In this document: positions 16,111 through 23,348 of the stretch, piece by piece
How positions within the stretch are numbered: position 1 is the first letter of the stretch
Layout of the letters: each line of letters opens with the position of its first letter
Origin: a virus
IMG/VR virus record: IMGVR_UViG_3300042691_024805
Location: 1-23,617 of that record
Strand: one strand, 5' to 3'
Length of the DNA stretch: 23,617 bases
The notes under the pieces: generated by a model
The model's input: the letters and a program-made list of their open reading frames with translations, nothing else
The model's database searches: none
Told to the model about the DNA's origin: nothing
Position numbers and translations under genes: made by a program

Positions 16111-17264
16111 ATCTTAAAGAATTCGTATTACACGAAACTGTGTGCCCAGTTCCATGGTCAGGTATGTATTTAGACCCGGCCGGCAATGTAAGAAATTGTT
16201 CTGTCAGTCAAAAAACTCTGGGCAATATTAATGATAAAGACTCCATTATTGATATTTTAAACTCACAGAAGAATGTAGAAATAAAAAAGGATCTATTAAA
16301 CAAAGTAAAAAATCCTTCTTGTAATTATTGCTGGGTTACTGAATCAATGAATACTTCTGTGTTAAGCACTAGTAACCGTTCGCATTTTAAAAAAACGATC
16401 GGTAAAATTATTCCACTTACAGTGTTCGATTCGGCCAATAATTTTGACCTTAAGCAAGTAGATTTGAGATGGCGTAATACTTGTAATTTAGCGTGTGTTT
16501 ATTGTGATAGTAGCCTGAGCAGCACGTGGGCTAAAGAATTAAATGTAGAAGTATCCACAAACGAAGCCGAAATAGAACGTACTAAACAATATATATTTGA
16601 AAAAATTGCTAGTCTGCGCTACATTTATCTATGTGGGGGTGAACCTCTATTGATGAAGGAAAATGCAGATCTCATAAAACTAGTACAAGAAAAAAACCCC
16701 GATATTTACATTAGAGTTAATACAAATTTAACAAACATTAATTCACCGATCTATAAATTGTTGCTTAACTGTAAAAATGTACACTGGATTATTAGTGTAG
16801 ACAGTATTAAAGAAAACTTTGAATACATAAGGTACGGTGCAAAATGGGATAATTGGTTTGCTAATCTAATTCAATTAAAAAACGAAGTTCAACCCAACGG
16901 ACATAAAATTACATTTAATATGGTTTGGTGCTCATTGACTTCGTTGGCTATATTTGAAGCCGTGGATCTATTTCTGTCTTTAGGATTTAGTCCAAACTCT
17001 TTTATAATTCAATTATTAGATACACCGGAATATTTAAGAGTACATTATATTAATCAAAAATCCAAAGATCTAATCAAGACCATGTTGGATTCTAGAATTC
17101 CAAACACTGCCGACAGCTGGTTAAAAACTGGATATAAACTAATGCAGACAGAATTAGATAATAATTATGATATCAACAATAATAGTTCATTATTGAATTT
17201 TATTCACGAGTTAGATAATAGACGCAATTTAAACGGCAAATCGTTATTTGCTAACTTGTTATGA
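16107..17264 (+). CDS. Radical SAM protein with N-terminal SPASM/twitch-like Cys region
   Basis: 385 residues. The radical-SAM cluster motif is C126-x3-C130-x2-C133, followed by the GGEPLL segment (CGGEPLLMKEN) that contacts S-adenosylmethionine. Ahead of the core is a separate Cys region, C13 (in VCPVPW), C31 (in GNVRNC), C72 and C75 (NPSCNYC). This has the layout of an auxiliary iron-sulfur site placed at the N-terminus, as in radical-SAM proteins of the twitch/SPASM type common in marine phages. Such enzymes use a 5'-deoxyadenosyl radical to modify peptides, sugars or other metabolites; the substrate here is unknown. It is coupled to the mini-SDR by a four-base overlap and is the last gene of the insert before gene 46. 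Confidence 0.88.
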   Translation: MNLKEFVLHETVCPVPWSGMYLDPAGNVRNCSVSQKTLGNINDKDSIIDILNSQKNVEIKKDLLNKVKNPSCNYCWVTESMNTSVLSTSNRSHFKKTIGKIIPLTVFDSANNFDLKQVDLRWRNTCNLACVYCDSSLSSTWAKELNVEVSTNEAEIERTKQYIFEKIASLRYIYLCGGEPLLMKENADLIKLVQEKNPDIYIRVNTNLTNINSPIYKLLLNCKNVHWIISVDSIKENFEYIRYGAKWDNWFANLIQLKNEVQPNGHKITFNMVWCSLTSLAIFEAVDLFLSLGFSPNSFIIQLLDTPEYLRVHYINQKSKDLIKTMLDSRIPNTADSWLKTGYKLMQTELDNNYDINNNSSLLNFIHELDNRRNLNGKSLFANLL

Positions 17265-17276
17265 TTAGTGTAAAAT
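17248..17276 (+). promoter_or_regulatory. Possible sigma70 promoter for gene 46
   Basis: TTGCTA (17248-17253), 17 bases, TAAAAT (17271-17276): four of six and five of six consensus matches with ideal spacing. Initiation near 17283 would leave only a few bases before the ATG at 17286. No Shine-Dalgarno sequence is visible. This would let gene 46 be expressed independently of the inserted genes. Confidence 0.4.
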
Positions 17277-17283
17277 TATAAAG
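17273..17283 (+). repeat. 11-bp direct repeat, right copy
   Basis: AAATTATAAAG, identical to 14747-14757. Removing the DNA between the copies would leave gene 47 followed 11 bases later by gene 46, the usual close arrangement. Confidence 0.5.
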
Positions 17284-17285
17284 AT

Positions 17286-19058
17286 ATGTTCAAAATAAAA
17301 TCATTGTCAGTTAAAAATTTTATGAGTGTGGGCAATAGCACTCAGGGAATCGATTTTGATCGAAAGGATCTAACACTAGTTTTAGGTGAGAACTTAGACC
17401 TAGGAGGTGACGATAGTGGTGCCCGCAATGGTACTGGTAAGACTACAATTATTAATGCCTTGAGTTATGCTTTGTTTGGTCAAGCATTAACTAATATAAA
17501 AAAAGATAATTTGATTAATAAAACTAATAGTAAACATATGTTAGTTACCATTAACTTTGAATTAGACAATCAAAGTTATAGAATTGAACGTGGCCGTAAA
17601 CCTAATGTTTTAAAATTTTACATTGGGGATGTAGAACAAGAAAGCAAAGATGACAACAGTCAGGGTGACAGTAGAGAAACTCAACATGAAATTGAACGTA
17701 TGTTGGGTATGAGCCATGACATGTTTAAGCATATAGTAGCCCTAAACACCTATACTGAACCTTTTTTAAGTTTGAAAGCAAATGATCAACGCACTATTAT
17801 AGAACAATTGTTGGGTATTACTTTGCTGTCAGAAAAAGCAGAAAGTCTTAAAGAACAGAACAAAGCAACTAAAGACGCCATTCAGTCTGAAGAATTTAGA
17901 ATTAAAGCAGTGAGTGATGCTAACAAACGGATACAAGATCAAATTGATGCATTGATTCGCCGCCAAACTTTGTGGCAAAAGAAAAAAACTGAAGATTTAG
18001 AAGTTCTACAAACTGCATATGATCAATTAGCTAAACTAGACATAGAAACAGAATTGTCTGCACATAAGGATTTATTAAGACATCAAACCAAATCTATACA
18101 AATTGATGACTTAGCGAAATCCGTCAAACTGCTTAATAAAGAAATTGAAAAAGAAACAAAAAATCGAATTCGACTGCAGGATGAAGTAGTAAGCCTCGAA
18201 AATCATATTTGTCCTAGTTGCAGTCAGAAATTTCACAGTGATGAACATGCTCGAGCATTATCAAATAAAAAACAACTACTTTCTGATTCTATATCTTGTA
18301 TAACAGAACTAGAGGCTAATTTAGTAGATATAGAATTGCAAAAACAATCTCTGGGCCCGCTCGGTATTGCACCAAAAACTTTTTATGATCTTGAGTCAGA
18401 CGCTTTCGAACACAGAAGTAGTATGGCAAATCTCTTAACTCAAATTACTGCTAAACAAGAAGAAGCAGATCCATACACCGAGCAAATTAGAGATATGCAA
18501 GAAACTGCAGTACAAGAAATCAGTTATGATACTATTAATACATTAACTAATATTAAAGAACATCAAGAATTTTTGTTGAAATTGTTGACTAACAAAGACA
18601 GTTTTATACGTAAAAAAATAATTGATCAAAACTTAAATTATCTAAATGCCAGACTAGGGTACTATTTAGATAAAATTGGATTGCCACATACGGTAAGATT
18701 TCAAAATGACTTAACTGTAAGTATTGAAGAATTAGGCAGAGAATTAGATTTCGATAATTTAAGTCGTGGAGAACGTAACAGATTAATCCTAAGCTTAAGT
18801 TGGGCATTCAGGGATGTATGGGAGAGTTTATATCAATCTATTAATTTATTGTTTATTGACGAACTGGTAGATAGTGGTATGGACAGTTCAGGCGTAGAAA
18901 ACAGCCTTGCAATTTTGAAAAAAATGAGCAGGGAGGGTAATCGCAGTGTTTGGCTGGTCAGTCATAAAGATGAACTTGCAGGTAGAGTTAATAATATTCT
19001 AACTGTCATAAAAGAAAATGGATTTACTAGTTACAATACAGATTTGGAAATTCATTAA
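17286..19058 (+). CDS. 46: Recombination endonuclease subunit gp46 (SbcC/Rad50-like ATPase)
   Basis: 590 residues, near T4 gp46 (560). ABC-type ATPase of the gp46/gp47 end-resection complex. Walker A lies at residues 45-53 (GARNGTGKT). A long coiled coil begins around residue 190, is broken by the zinc-hook C-P-S-C near residue 308, and returns to the C-terminal ATPase half. That half has the ABC signature LSRGERNRLILSLSW and Walker B NLLFIDELVDSG, with the downstream VSHKDEL switch His. It is separated from its partner gene 47 by three accessory genes but both are intact. The stop is followed after one base by the ATG of the next radical-SAM gene. Confidence 0.95.
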   Translation: MFKIKSLSVKNFMSVGNSTQGIDFDRKDLTLVLGENLDLGGDDSGARNGTGKTTIINALSYALFGQALTNIKKDNLINKTNSKHMLVTINFELDNQSYRIERGRKPNVLKFYIGDVEQESKDDNSQGDSRETQHEIERMLGMSHDMFKHIVALNTYTEPFLSLKANDQRTIIEQLLGITLLSEKAESLKEQNKATKDAIQSEEFRIKAVSDANKRIQDQIDALIRRQTLWQKKKTEDLEVLQTAYDQLAKLDIETELSAHKDLLRHQTKSIQIDDLAKSVKLLNKEIEKETKNRIRLQDEVVSLENHICPSCSQKFHSDEHARALSNKKQLLSDSISCITELEANLVDIELQKQSLGPLGIAPKTFYDLESDAFEHRSSMANLLTQITAKQEEADPYTEQIRDMQETAVQEISYDTINTLTNIKEHQEFLLKLLTNKDSFIRKKIIDQNLNYLNARLGYYLDKIGLPHTVRFQNDLTVSIEELGRELDFDNLSRGERNRLILSLSWAFRDVWESLYQSINLLFIDELVDSGMDSSGVENSLAILKKMSREGNRSVWLVSHKDELAGRVNNILTVIKENGFTSYNTDLEIH

Positions 19059-19059
19059 A

Positions 19060-20559
19060 ATGTTTGCAGTAATTTTGTCAGTTCCTAGAATAGCAGCAAT
19101 AAGACCGGCAGCAGCACCGAGTATTATAAAATCGCTTTTACAAAAAAGATCTTTAGACTCTAAGGTACTAGACATAAATTTAAATTTTCATGATGATTTT
19201 AGAAAATTTTACGGTGATAAATTATATTTCCGCCTAGATGATTATTTTTTTAATTATCAAATTACATTAACTGATAATGAACAGGCAATATACACTCAAT
19301 GGATGATAGATTGGATTCATAGAATAAAATTTTATAATCCTAAGTGGCTTATGATTAGTGTGTTTACTTGGCAAGCCCAACGCTTTACTAGAGACTTTTT
19401 AACTCTATGGAAACAATATACTGATATTCCAGTATTAATAGGTGGTCAAGGATTAATCAAACAGGAAAATGGTAGTTATTCTGATCGTCCAGATTTTGCA
19501 TATGAATTAAAAGAAAAAGATTTAATTGCACACTGGATTCGAGGTGAGGTAGAGTCAACTATAGATTCTATTATTTCTAATAGATTTGATGTATTAGGAA
19601 TTGACTCTGACAGTTTCTCTGAACGGAGCGATGTTAATACTCACGAATATATGAATTTCGACGATTTCGAAATTCGAAATTACTATAGTGGGTATGAAAA
19701 TGGTGTGCTACCGATGGAAACTAGCAGAGGATGCGTTCGTAATTGTGTATTTTGTGATATCCCCTCTATGCATGGCGGATATAGATACAAAACTGGAGAA
19801 AGATTGTTTAATGAACTAGTTTATTATTATGAACGTTACGGAGTAAAGGATTTTTTCTTTCATGATGCACTATGTAACGGCAGTGTTAAAGATTTTAGAA
19901 TTTTTAATCAAAAATTAATCGAATATTATAGAGCACACAATTTGCCAGATCGTTACTTTAAATACAGCAGTCATTTTATTATTCGAAGTGAACAAATTAT
20001 GAAAGAAAGAGATTATGAATTAATGAGTAAAGGTGGTGCTGAATGTATGGTTATAGGTGTCGAGTCCGGCAGTGATCGAGTACGAGAACATATGAAAAAA
20101 GGATTTAATAATCAGGATCTTGATTTTACAATGAAAATGTTTAGCAAATACAGTATGACTGCATATTTTTTAATTGTAATAGGATTTCCCACTGAAACCC
20201 GAGAAGACTTCGAGCAAACGTTAACTATGCTGCGTAAATATCAACCATATGTGGCTGATGGAACTATTATTGGAGTTAACTTAGGAACTACACTAACTAT
20301 AGAAGAAGGCACACCAATTTGGAATGATTATTCCAAATTGAATATTATCGGTATTAATGGTAACAGACCTCAAGGCCCAGACTGGCGATGTACCGACAAT
20401 CTGCAACTAACTTACAAAGAACGTATACAAAGAAGAATTGAAGCACAAGAAGTAGCAATGAAATTAGGATATACTTTTTGGAAAGGCGACGATCAACTTA
20501 AAGTATTAATGGACAATTATTCTAATAGGTTAAGTCGTTTCGCAGGAGTAATTCACTAA
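19060..20559 (+). CDS. Radical SAM protein with Rossmann-like (B12-binding-type) N-terminal domain
   Basis: 499 residues from the ATG at 19060. An ATG at 19018 overlaps gene 46 and would add 14 unrelated residues before the natural MFAVILSVPRIAA start. Residues 1-200 look like the Rossmann domain of B12-dependent radical-SAM enzymes (AAIRPAAAPSIIKSLLQKRS, MISVFTWQAQRF, IPVLIGGQG), but the cobalamin-ligand motif DxHxxG is not seen. The cluster motif is C225-x3-C229-x2-C232 after METSRG. Then come FFFHDALCNG, a GVESGSDRVREHMKKG segment and FLIVIGFPTETREDFEQT, all typical of this superfamily's TIM barrel. Possible roles include methylation, ring formation or sugar/lipid modification; none can be chosen. 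The next gene overlaps its stop by one base (TAATG). Confidence 0.88.
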   Translation: MFAVILSVPRIAAIRPAAAPSIIKSLLQKRSLDSKVLDINLNFHDDFRKFYGDKLYFRLDDYFFNYQITLTDNEQAIYTQWMIDWIHRIKFYNPKWLMISVFTWQAQRFTRDFLTLWKQYTDIPVLIGGQGLIKQENGSYSDRPDFAYELKEKDLIAHWIRGEVESTIDSIISNRFDVLGIDSDSFSERSDVNTHEYMNFDDFEIRNYYSGYENGVLPMETSRGCVRNCVFCDIPSMHGGYRYKTGERLFNELVYYYERYGVKDFFFHDALCNGSVKDFRIFNQKLIEYYRAHNLPDRYFKYSSHFIIRSEQIMKERDYELMSKGGAECMVIGVESGSDRVREHMKKGFNNQDLDFTMKMFSKYSMTAYFLIVIGFPTETREDFEQTLTMLRKYQPYVADGTIIGVNLGTTLTIEEGTPIWNDYSKLNIIGINGNRPQGPDWRCTDNLQLTYKERIQRRIEAQEVAMKLGYTFWKGDDQLKVLMDNYSNRLSRFAGVIH

Positions 20560-21104
20560 TGCATCTACTAATCGAATTTGAGATAGGAGGATTATTAGGT
20601 ACTCCGATGATTAAAATTCTAATAGATGATTATATCGTATTGTATGAAGGGCCTGCTTTAGAAATATTTGATCGTAAATTTGATATCGACTCTGGAGAAC
20701 ACGAACTTAAAATTGTTCATTTTGGAAAGACAGATAATGATCATCGATACCATCCAGATGGATCCATTGCTGTAGATAAGTACGTTATAATTAAATCCAT
20801 CATTATCGATCAAGTTAAACTGTTAGAGTCCGAACTACAAACTGGACAATTTTGGCCTGTGTACGGATTATCCTATGTATCAGACATGGTCGATGCAGGT
20901 AAAGAATTACCATCATTCATAAGTCCTAATTTATACTTAGGTCATAACGGCACTTGGAGGTATACTTTCTTTTATCCATTTGTAGACTGGATTATAGAAT
21001 ATAGGCGTCCTCAAAGACAAAATTTAGACAGTACAATTTTTAGAACTAGTCAATCAGTGCTTGATGAAGCAAAAGAATTTTTTAAAGATTTACCAGAATT
21101 CTAA
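20559..21104 (+). CDS. Unknown beta-rich protein between two radical SAM genes
   Basis: 181 residues, not recognised. The first 80 residues alternate short hydrophobic strands and polar turns (LLIEFEIGG, MIKILIDDYIVLYEG, FDIDSGEHELKIVHFGKTDNDH). This pattern recalls a small jelly-roll or carbohydrate-binding-type sandwich. The second half has an aromatic cluster (FWPVYGLSYVSDM, YLGHNGTWRYTFFYPFVDWI) and ends in a charged helix. No Cys cluster, signal peptide or membrane segment. A good AGGAG ribosome-binding site lies about ten bases before the ATG, inside the end of the radical-SAM gene. Translational linkage on the left and a two-base gap to the next radical-SAM gene place it in the same pathway, perhaps as a substrate-binding partner (inference). 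Confidence 0.78.
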   Translation: MHLLIEFEIGGLLGTPMIKILIDDYIVLYEGPALEIFDRKFDIDSGEHELKIVHFGKTDNDHRYHPDGSIAVDKYVIIKSIIIDQVKLLESELQTGQFWPVYGLSYVSDMVDAGKELPSFISPNLYLGHNGTWRYTFFYPFVDWIIEYRRPQRQNLDSTIFRTSQSVLDEAKEFFKDLPEF

Positions 21105-21106
21105 AT

Positions 21107-22237
21107 ATGTTTAATTATAATTTGATATCGGAATATCAACTTAGTATTACTAATTATTGTAATGCTGCTTGTCCCCAATGTCCACGAAACATTTGTGGGG
21201 GCGCCATCAATCCGTTTTTACCACTACGGCATTTAGAAAGAAAAGTTATAGATAAAACCTTTACACCTGAATTAGTTAATCGTTTAAGTCAAATATTTTT
21301 TTGCGGCGGATTCGGCGATCCTACTATGCATCCACACTTTTTAGATATACTCAGAGATTTTAGGCATAAAAGTCCTACAGTATGGTTGTATATCCATACT
21401 AACGGCGGAGCACACGATAAAGAATGGTGGGCAGAATTATCTAACCTAATAGGACCTTACGGTAAGATTGACTTTGGAATTGATGGTCTTGAAGATACCA
21501 ATCACATTTATCGTAGACATATTAACTGGTCTCAATTAATGAGTAATGTATCTAGTTTTATTGATAATGGTGGTAAAGCCCAGTGGAATTTTATAATATT
21601 TAAACATAACCAGCATCAAGTCCACGAGGCAAAAAAACTCAGTGAAAAAATGGGATTCCAAACTTTCCTGGCCAGGCGCACTGGTAGATTTTATAATGCA
21701 AATACCTCTTCTATTATCAATAAATGGCCAGTCCATGATCGTAATAATATGATAGAATATTATATTGAACCTAGTGAGTTGCCCGAAGCACAAAATGCCA
21801 GTTTAAATAGGATAGAGTGGATTAAAAGCCAGCCGGGTGGATGGAGAAAATATCATGACACTACTAAAATTAGATGCGACGCATTAATTGGTAAAAAGGT
21901 TTTAATTACATCCGACGGTTTAGTTTTGCCTTGTAATTTTTTTGAACATCATTTGTATGACGCAAGATATCATGATCCCACATATATTCCTGGATCTGAC
22001 AGTTTATCTAGAGATAATCAAGGCGATAATCAAATAAGAAAATTACTAGAATCTGTAGGGCATAATAACATTAATATAAACTTTAATAACTTAGAAACTA
22101 TATTTAAGAACAATTTTTGGAATATGATTGTTGACAGTTGGAACAAAACTCTAGCAGAAGGCAGAATTTACGAATGTGCTAATACTTGCGGAGAAACATT
22201 TACTAAGGTATGGGATCAAGGAGGATCTATTAGATGA
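21107..22237 (+). CDS. Radical SAM/SPASM-type protein
   Basis: 376 residues. The cluster motif sits at the very start, C18-x3-C22-x2-C25 (NYCNAACPQC), followed by an FCGGFGDPTMHP strand-turn that binds S-adenosylmethionine and a YIHTNGG segment. The C-terminal part has a SPASM-like set of cysteines: C257 in the RCDAL segment, C276 in LVLPCNFFEH after a TSDG turn, and C357/C361 near the end (CANTC). These would hold an auxiliary cluster. SPASM enzymes modify ribosomal peptides, proteins or sugars; the substrate here is unknown. No ribosome-binding site is visible, so translation may depend on the gene before it. Its stop overlaps the following SDR gene by four bases (ATGA). Confidence 0.88.
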   Translation: MFNYNLISEYQLSITNYCNAACPQCPRNICGGAINPFLPLRHLERKVIDKTFTPELVNRLSQIFFCGGFGDPTMHPHFLDILRDFRHKSPTVWLYIHTNGGAHDKEWWAELSNLIGPYGKIDFGIDGLEDTNHIYRRHINWSQLMSNVSSFIDNGGKAQWNFIIFKHNQHQVHEAKKLSEKMGFQTFLARRTGRFYNANTSSIINKWPVHDRNNMIEYYIEPSELPEAQNASLNRIEWIKSQPGGWRKYHDTTKIRCDALIGKKVLITSDGLVLPCNFFEHHLYDARYHDPTYIPGSDSLSRDNQGDNQIRKLLESVGHNNININFNNLETIFKNNFWNMIVDSWNKTLAEGRIYECANTCGETFTKVWDQGGSIR

Positions 22238-22827
22238 CAATATTGATTACTGGTGGTAATAAGGGTTTAGGCGAATATATTTGTCAAACACTAGGTGCTA
22301 CAAGTCTAAGCAGAGAAAATGGCATGGATATAACTGATGAAAAATGTATTTTACAAATTGCTCAAGAAAGTTTAAAATATCGGGTGTTTATTAATAATGC
22401 ATTTGACGGGCCCCCACAAGAGTCTTGGGCTAATTTTGCACAAGTAAATCTTTATTTGGCAATTTACGACACATGGAAAGCCGCAGATAAAGATGGGTAT
22501 ATTTTTAATATTGGATCGATCGGAAGTCAAAATATTGTTTCCCCTGAACCAAGATTTGAAACTTATCGTATAAGCAAAGCAGCATTAGATCATGCTAGCC
22601 GTCAAGGTTCGATGGCTTTTAAACAAAATCAAGTAAAATTTAAAACAACTCTGATTATCCCCGATAGACTTGATACTCCTTTAGTAAGAAGCAGACCAAA
22701 TTGGACAGGAAATGGGATCAACTGCGGCGACATCGCAGAAACAATTAAATTTGTTTTGACATGTCAATCAAATACTTGTATAGAACAAATTGTATTATCA
22801 CTTAATTATCATTTTAAAGACAATTAA
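22234..22827 (+). CDS. Short-chain dehydrogenase/reductase (SDR)
   Basis: 197 residues with all core SDR motifs: cofactor turn G7-G-N-K-G-L-G13, N54-N-A56, the NIGSIGS strand end with catalytic Ser near 95-98, and Y111-R-I-S-K115. A SLSRENGMDITD segment follows the second strand, where NAD(H) or NADP(H) preference is set. Shorter than typical SDRs (about 250) but more complete than the 152-residue one at 15652. It has the strongest ribosome-binding site of this region (AAGGAGG at 22218-22224), lying inside the radical-SAM gene with which it shares an ATGA overlap. Probably a redox step paired with that enzyme. Confidence 0.88.
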   Translation: MTILITGGNKGLGEYICQTLGATSLSRENGMDITDEKCILQIAQESLKYRVFINNAFDGPPQESWANFAQVNLYLAIYDTWKAADKDGYIFNIGSIGSQNIVSPEPRFETYRISKAALDHASRQGSMAFKQNQVKFKTTLIIPDRLDTPLVRSRPNWTGNGINCGDIAETIKFVLTCQSNTCIEQIVLSLNYHFKDN

Positions 22828-22864
22828 TTTCAAATTATACTTACATAAAATTTAATATATTTAA

Positions 22865-22893
22865 TTTACACAGTAAATGGCATAAATTATAGT
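22865..22893 (+). promoter_or_regulatory. Sigma70-like promoter for the GIY-YIG gene
   Basis: TTTACA (22865-22870), 17 bases, TATAGT (22888-22893): five of six matches in each hexamer with ideal spacing. It lies in the 92-base AT-rich gap before the nuclease gene; transcription would begin about 20 bases before the ATG at 22920. The same gap also holds CATAAATT (22881-22888), a poorer match to the late box. Confidence 0.5.
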
Positions 22894-22919
22894 AGAAACA
22901 ATAAATTAATAATACTAAC

Positions 22920-23348
22920 ATGATTTGGTTATTCGAAGGCGCAGAGGTTGAGAATTTACCCGATCATTGTATAGGTTTTGTTTATCTAATCACTAATCTA
23001 ATATCAGGGCGCAAATACATAGGTAAAAAATTAGCAAAATTCTCAAAAACTCAAATCAAAACAGTAAAACTCAAAAACGGCACTAAAAAGAAAAAAAAGA
23101 TTAGATCAAAAATAGACAGCGATTGGCGTGATTATTATGGTAGTAATAGTGAACTACTCAAAGACGTAATGGCATTAGGGCACGAAAATTTTAAAAGAGA
23201 AATATTATTTTTTTGTAAATCTAAAGCAGAGTGTTCATATATTGAAGCAAGAGAACAATTTTCAAGGCGTGTACTAGAATCTACAGAATATTATAATGGT
23301 CACATACAAATCCGCATTCATGGCTCCCACATTTTAAACAAAATATAA
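22920..23348 (+). CDS. GIY-YIG endonuclease (SegE-like)
   Basis: 142 residues. The GIY-YIG nuclease core is visible: the GFVYLITN strand (VYL in place of GIY), RKYIGKK (YIG) about ten residues on, a Lys-rich loop (GTKKKKKIRSKI), DWRDYYGS, and the metal-binding Glu in YIEAREQF, with an Asn in the final YYNGHI segment. It resembles the small putative SegE-type endonucleases carried by many T4-like phages. T4 seg genes are free-standing homing endonucleases that cut related phage genomes and spread themselves with flanking DNA. No DNA-recognition domain is attached. No Shine-Dalgarno sequence. The nearness of cargo genes and a GC-rich, apparently untranslated tract suggests a possible role in mobility of this region (inference). 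Confidence 0.85.
   Translation: MIWLFEGAEVENLPDHCIGFVYLITNLISGRKYIGKKLAKFSKTQIKTVKLKNGTKKKKKIRSKIDSDWRDYYGSNSELLKDVMALGHENFKREILFFCKSKAECSYIEAREQFSRRVLESTEYYNGHIQIRIHGSHILNKI

Noticed and set aside
15920-16186. Minus-strand 88-codon frame across the SDR/radical-SAM junction
   Set aside because: It lies opposite two well-supported coding regions, and its translation has no recognisable features.
19018-19059. ATG at 19018 as the start of the radical-SAM gene
   Set aside because: It lies inside gene 46 and adds 14 residues that do not fit the family. The ATG at 19060, one base after the gene 46 stop, begins the recognisable first beta strand.
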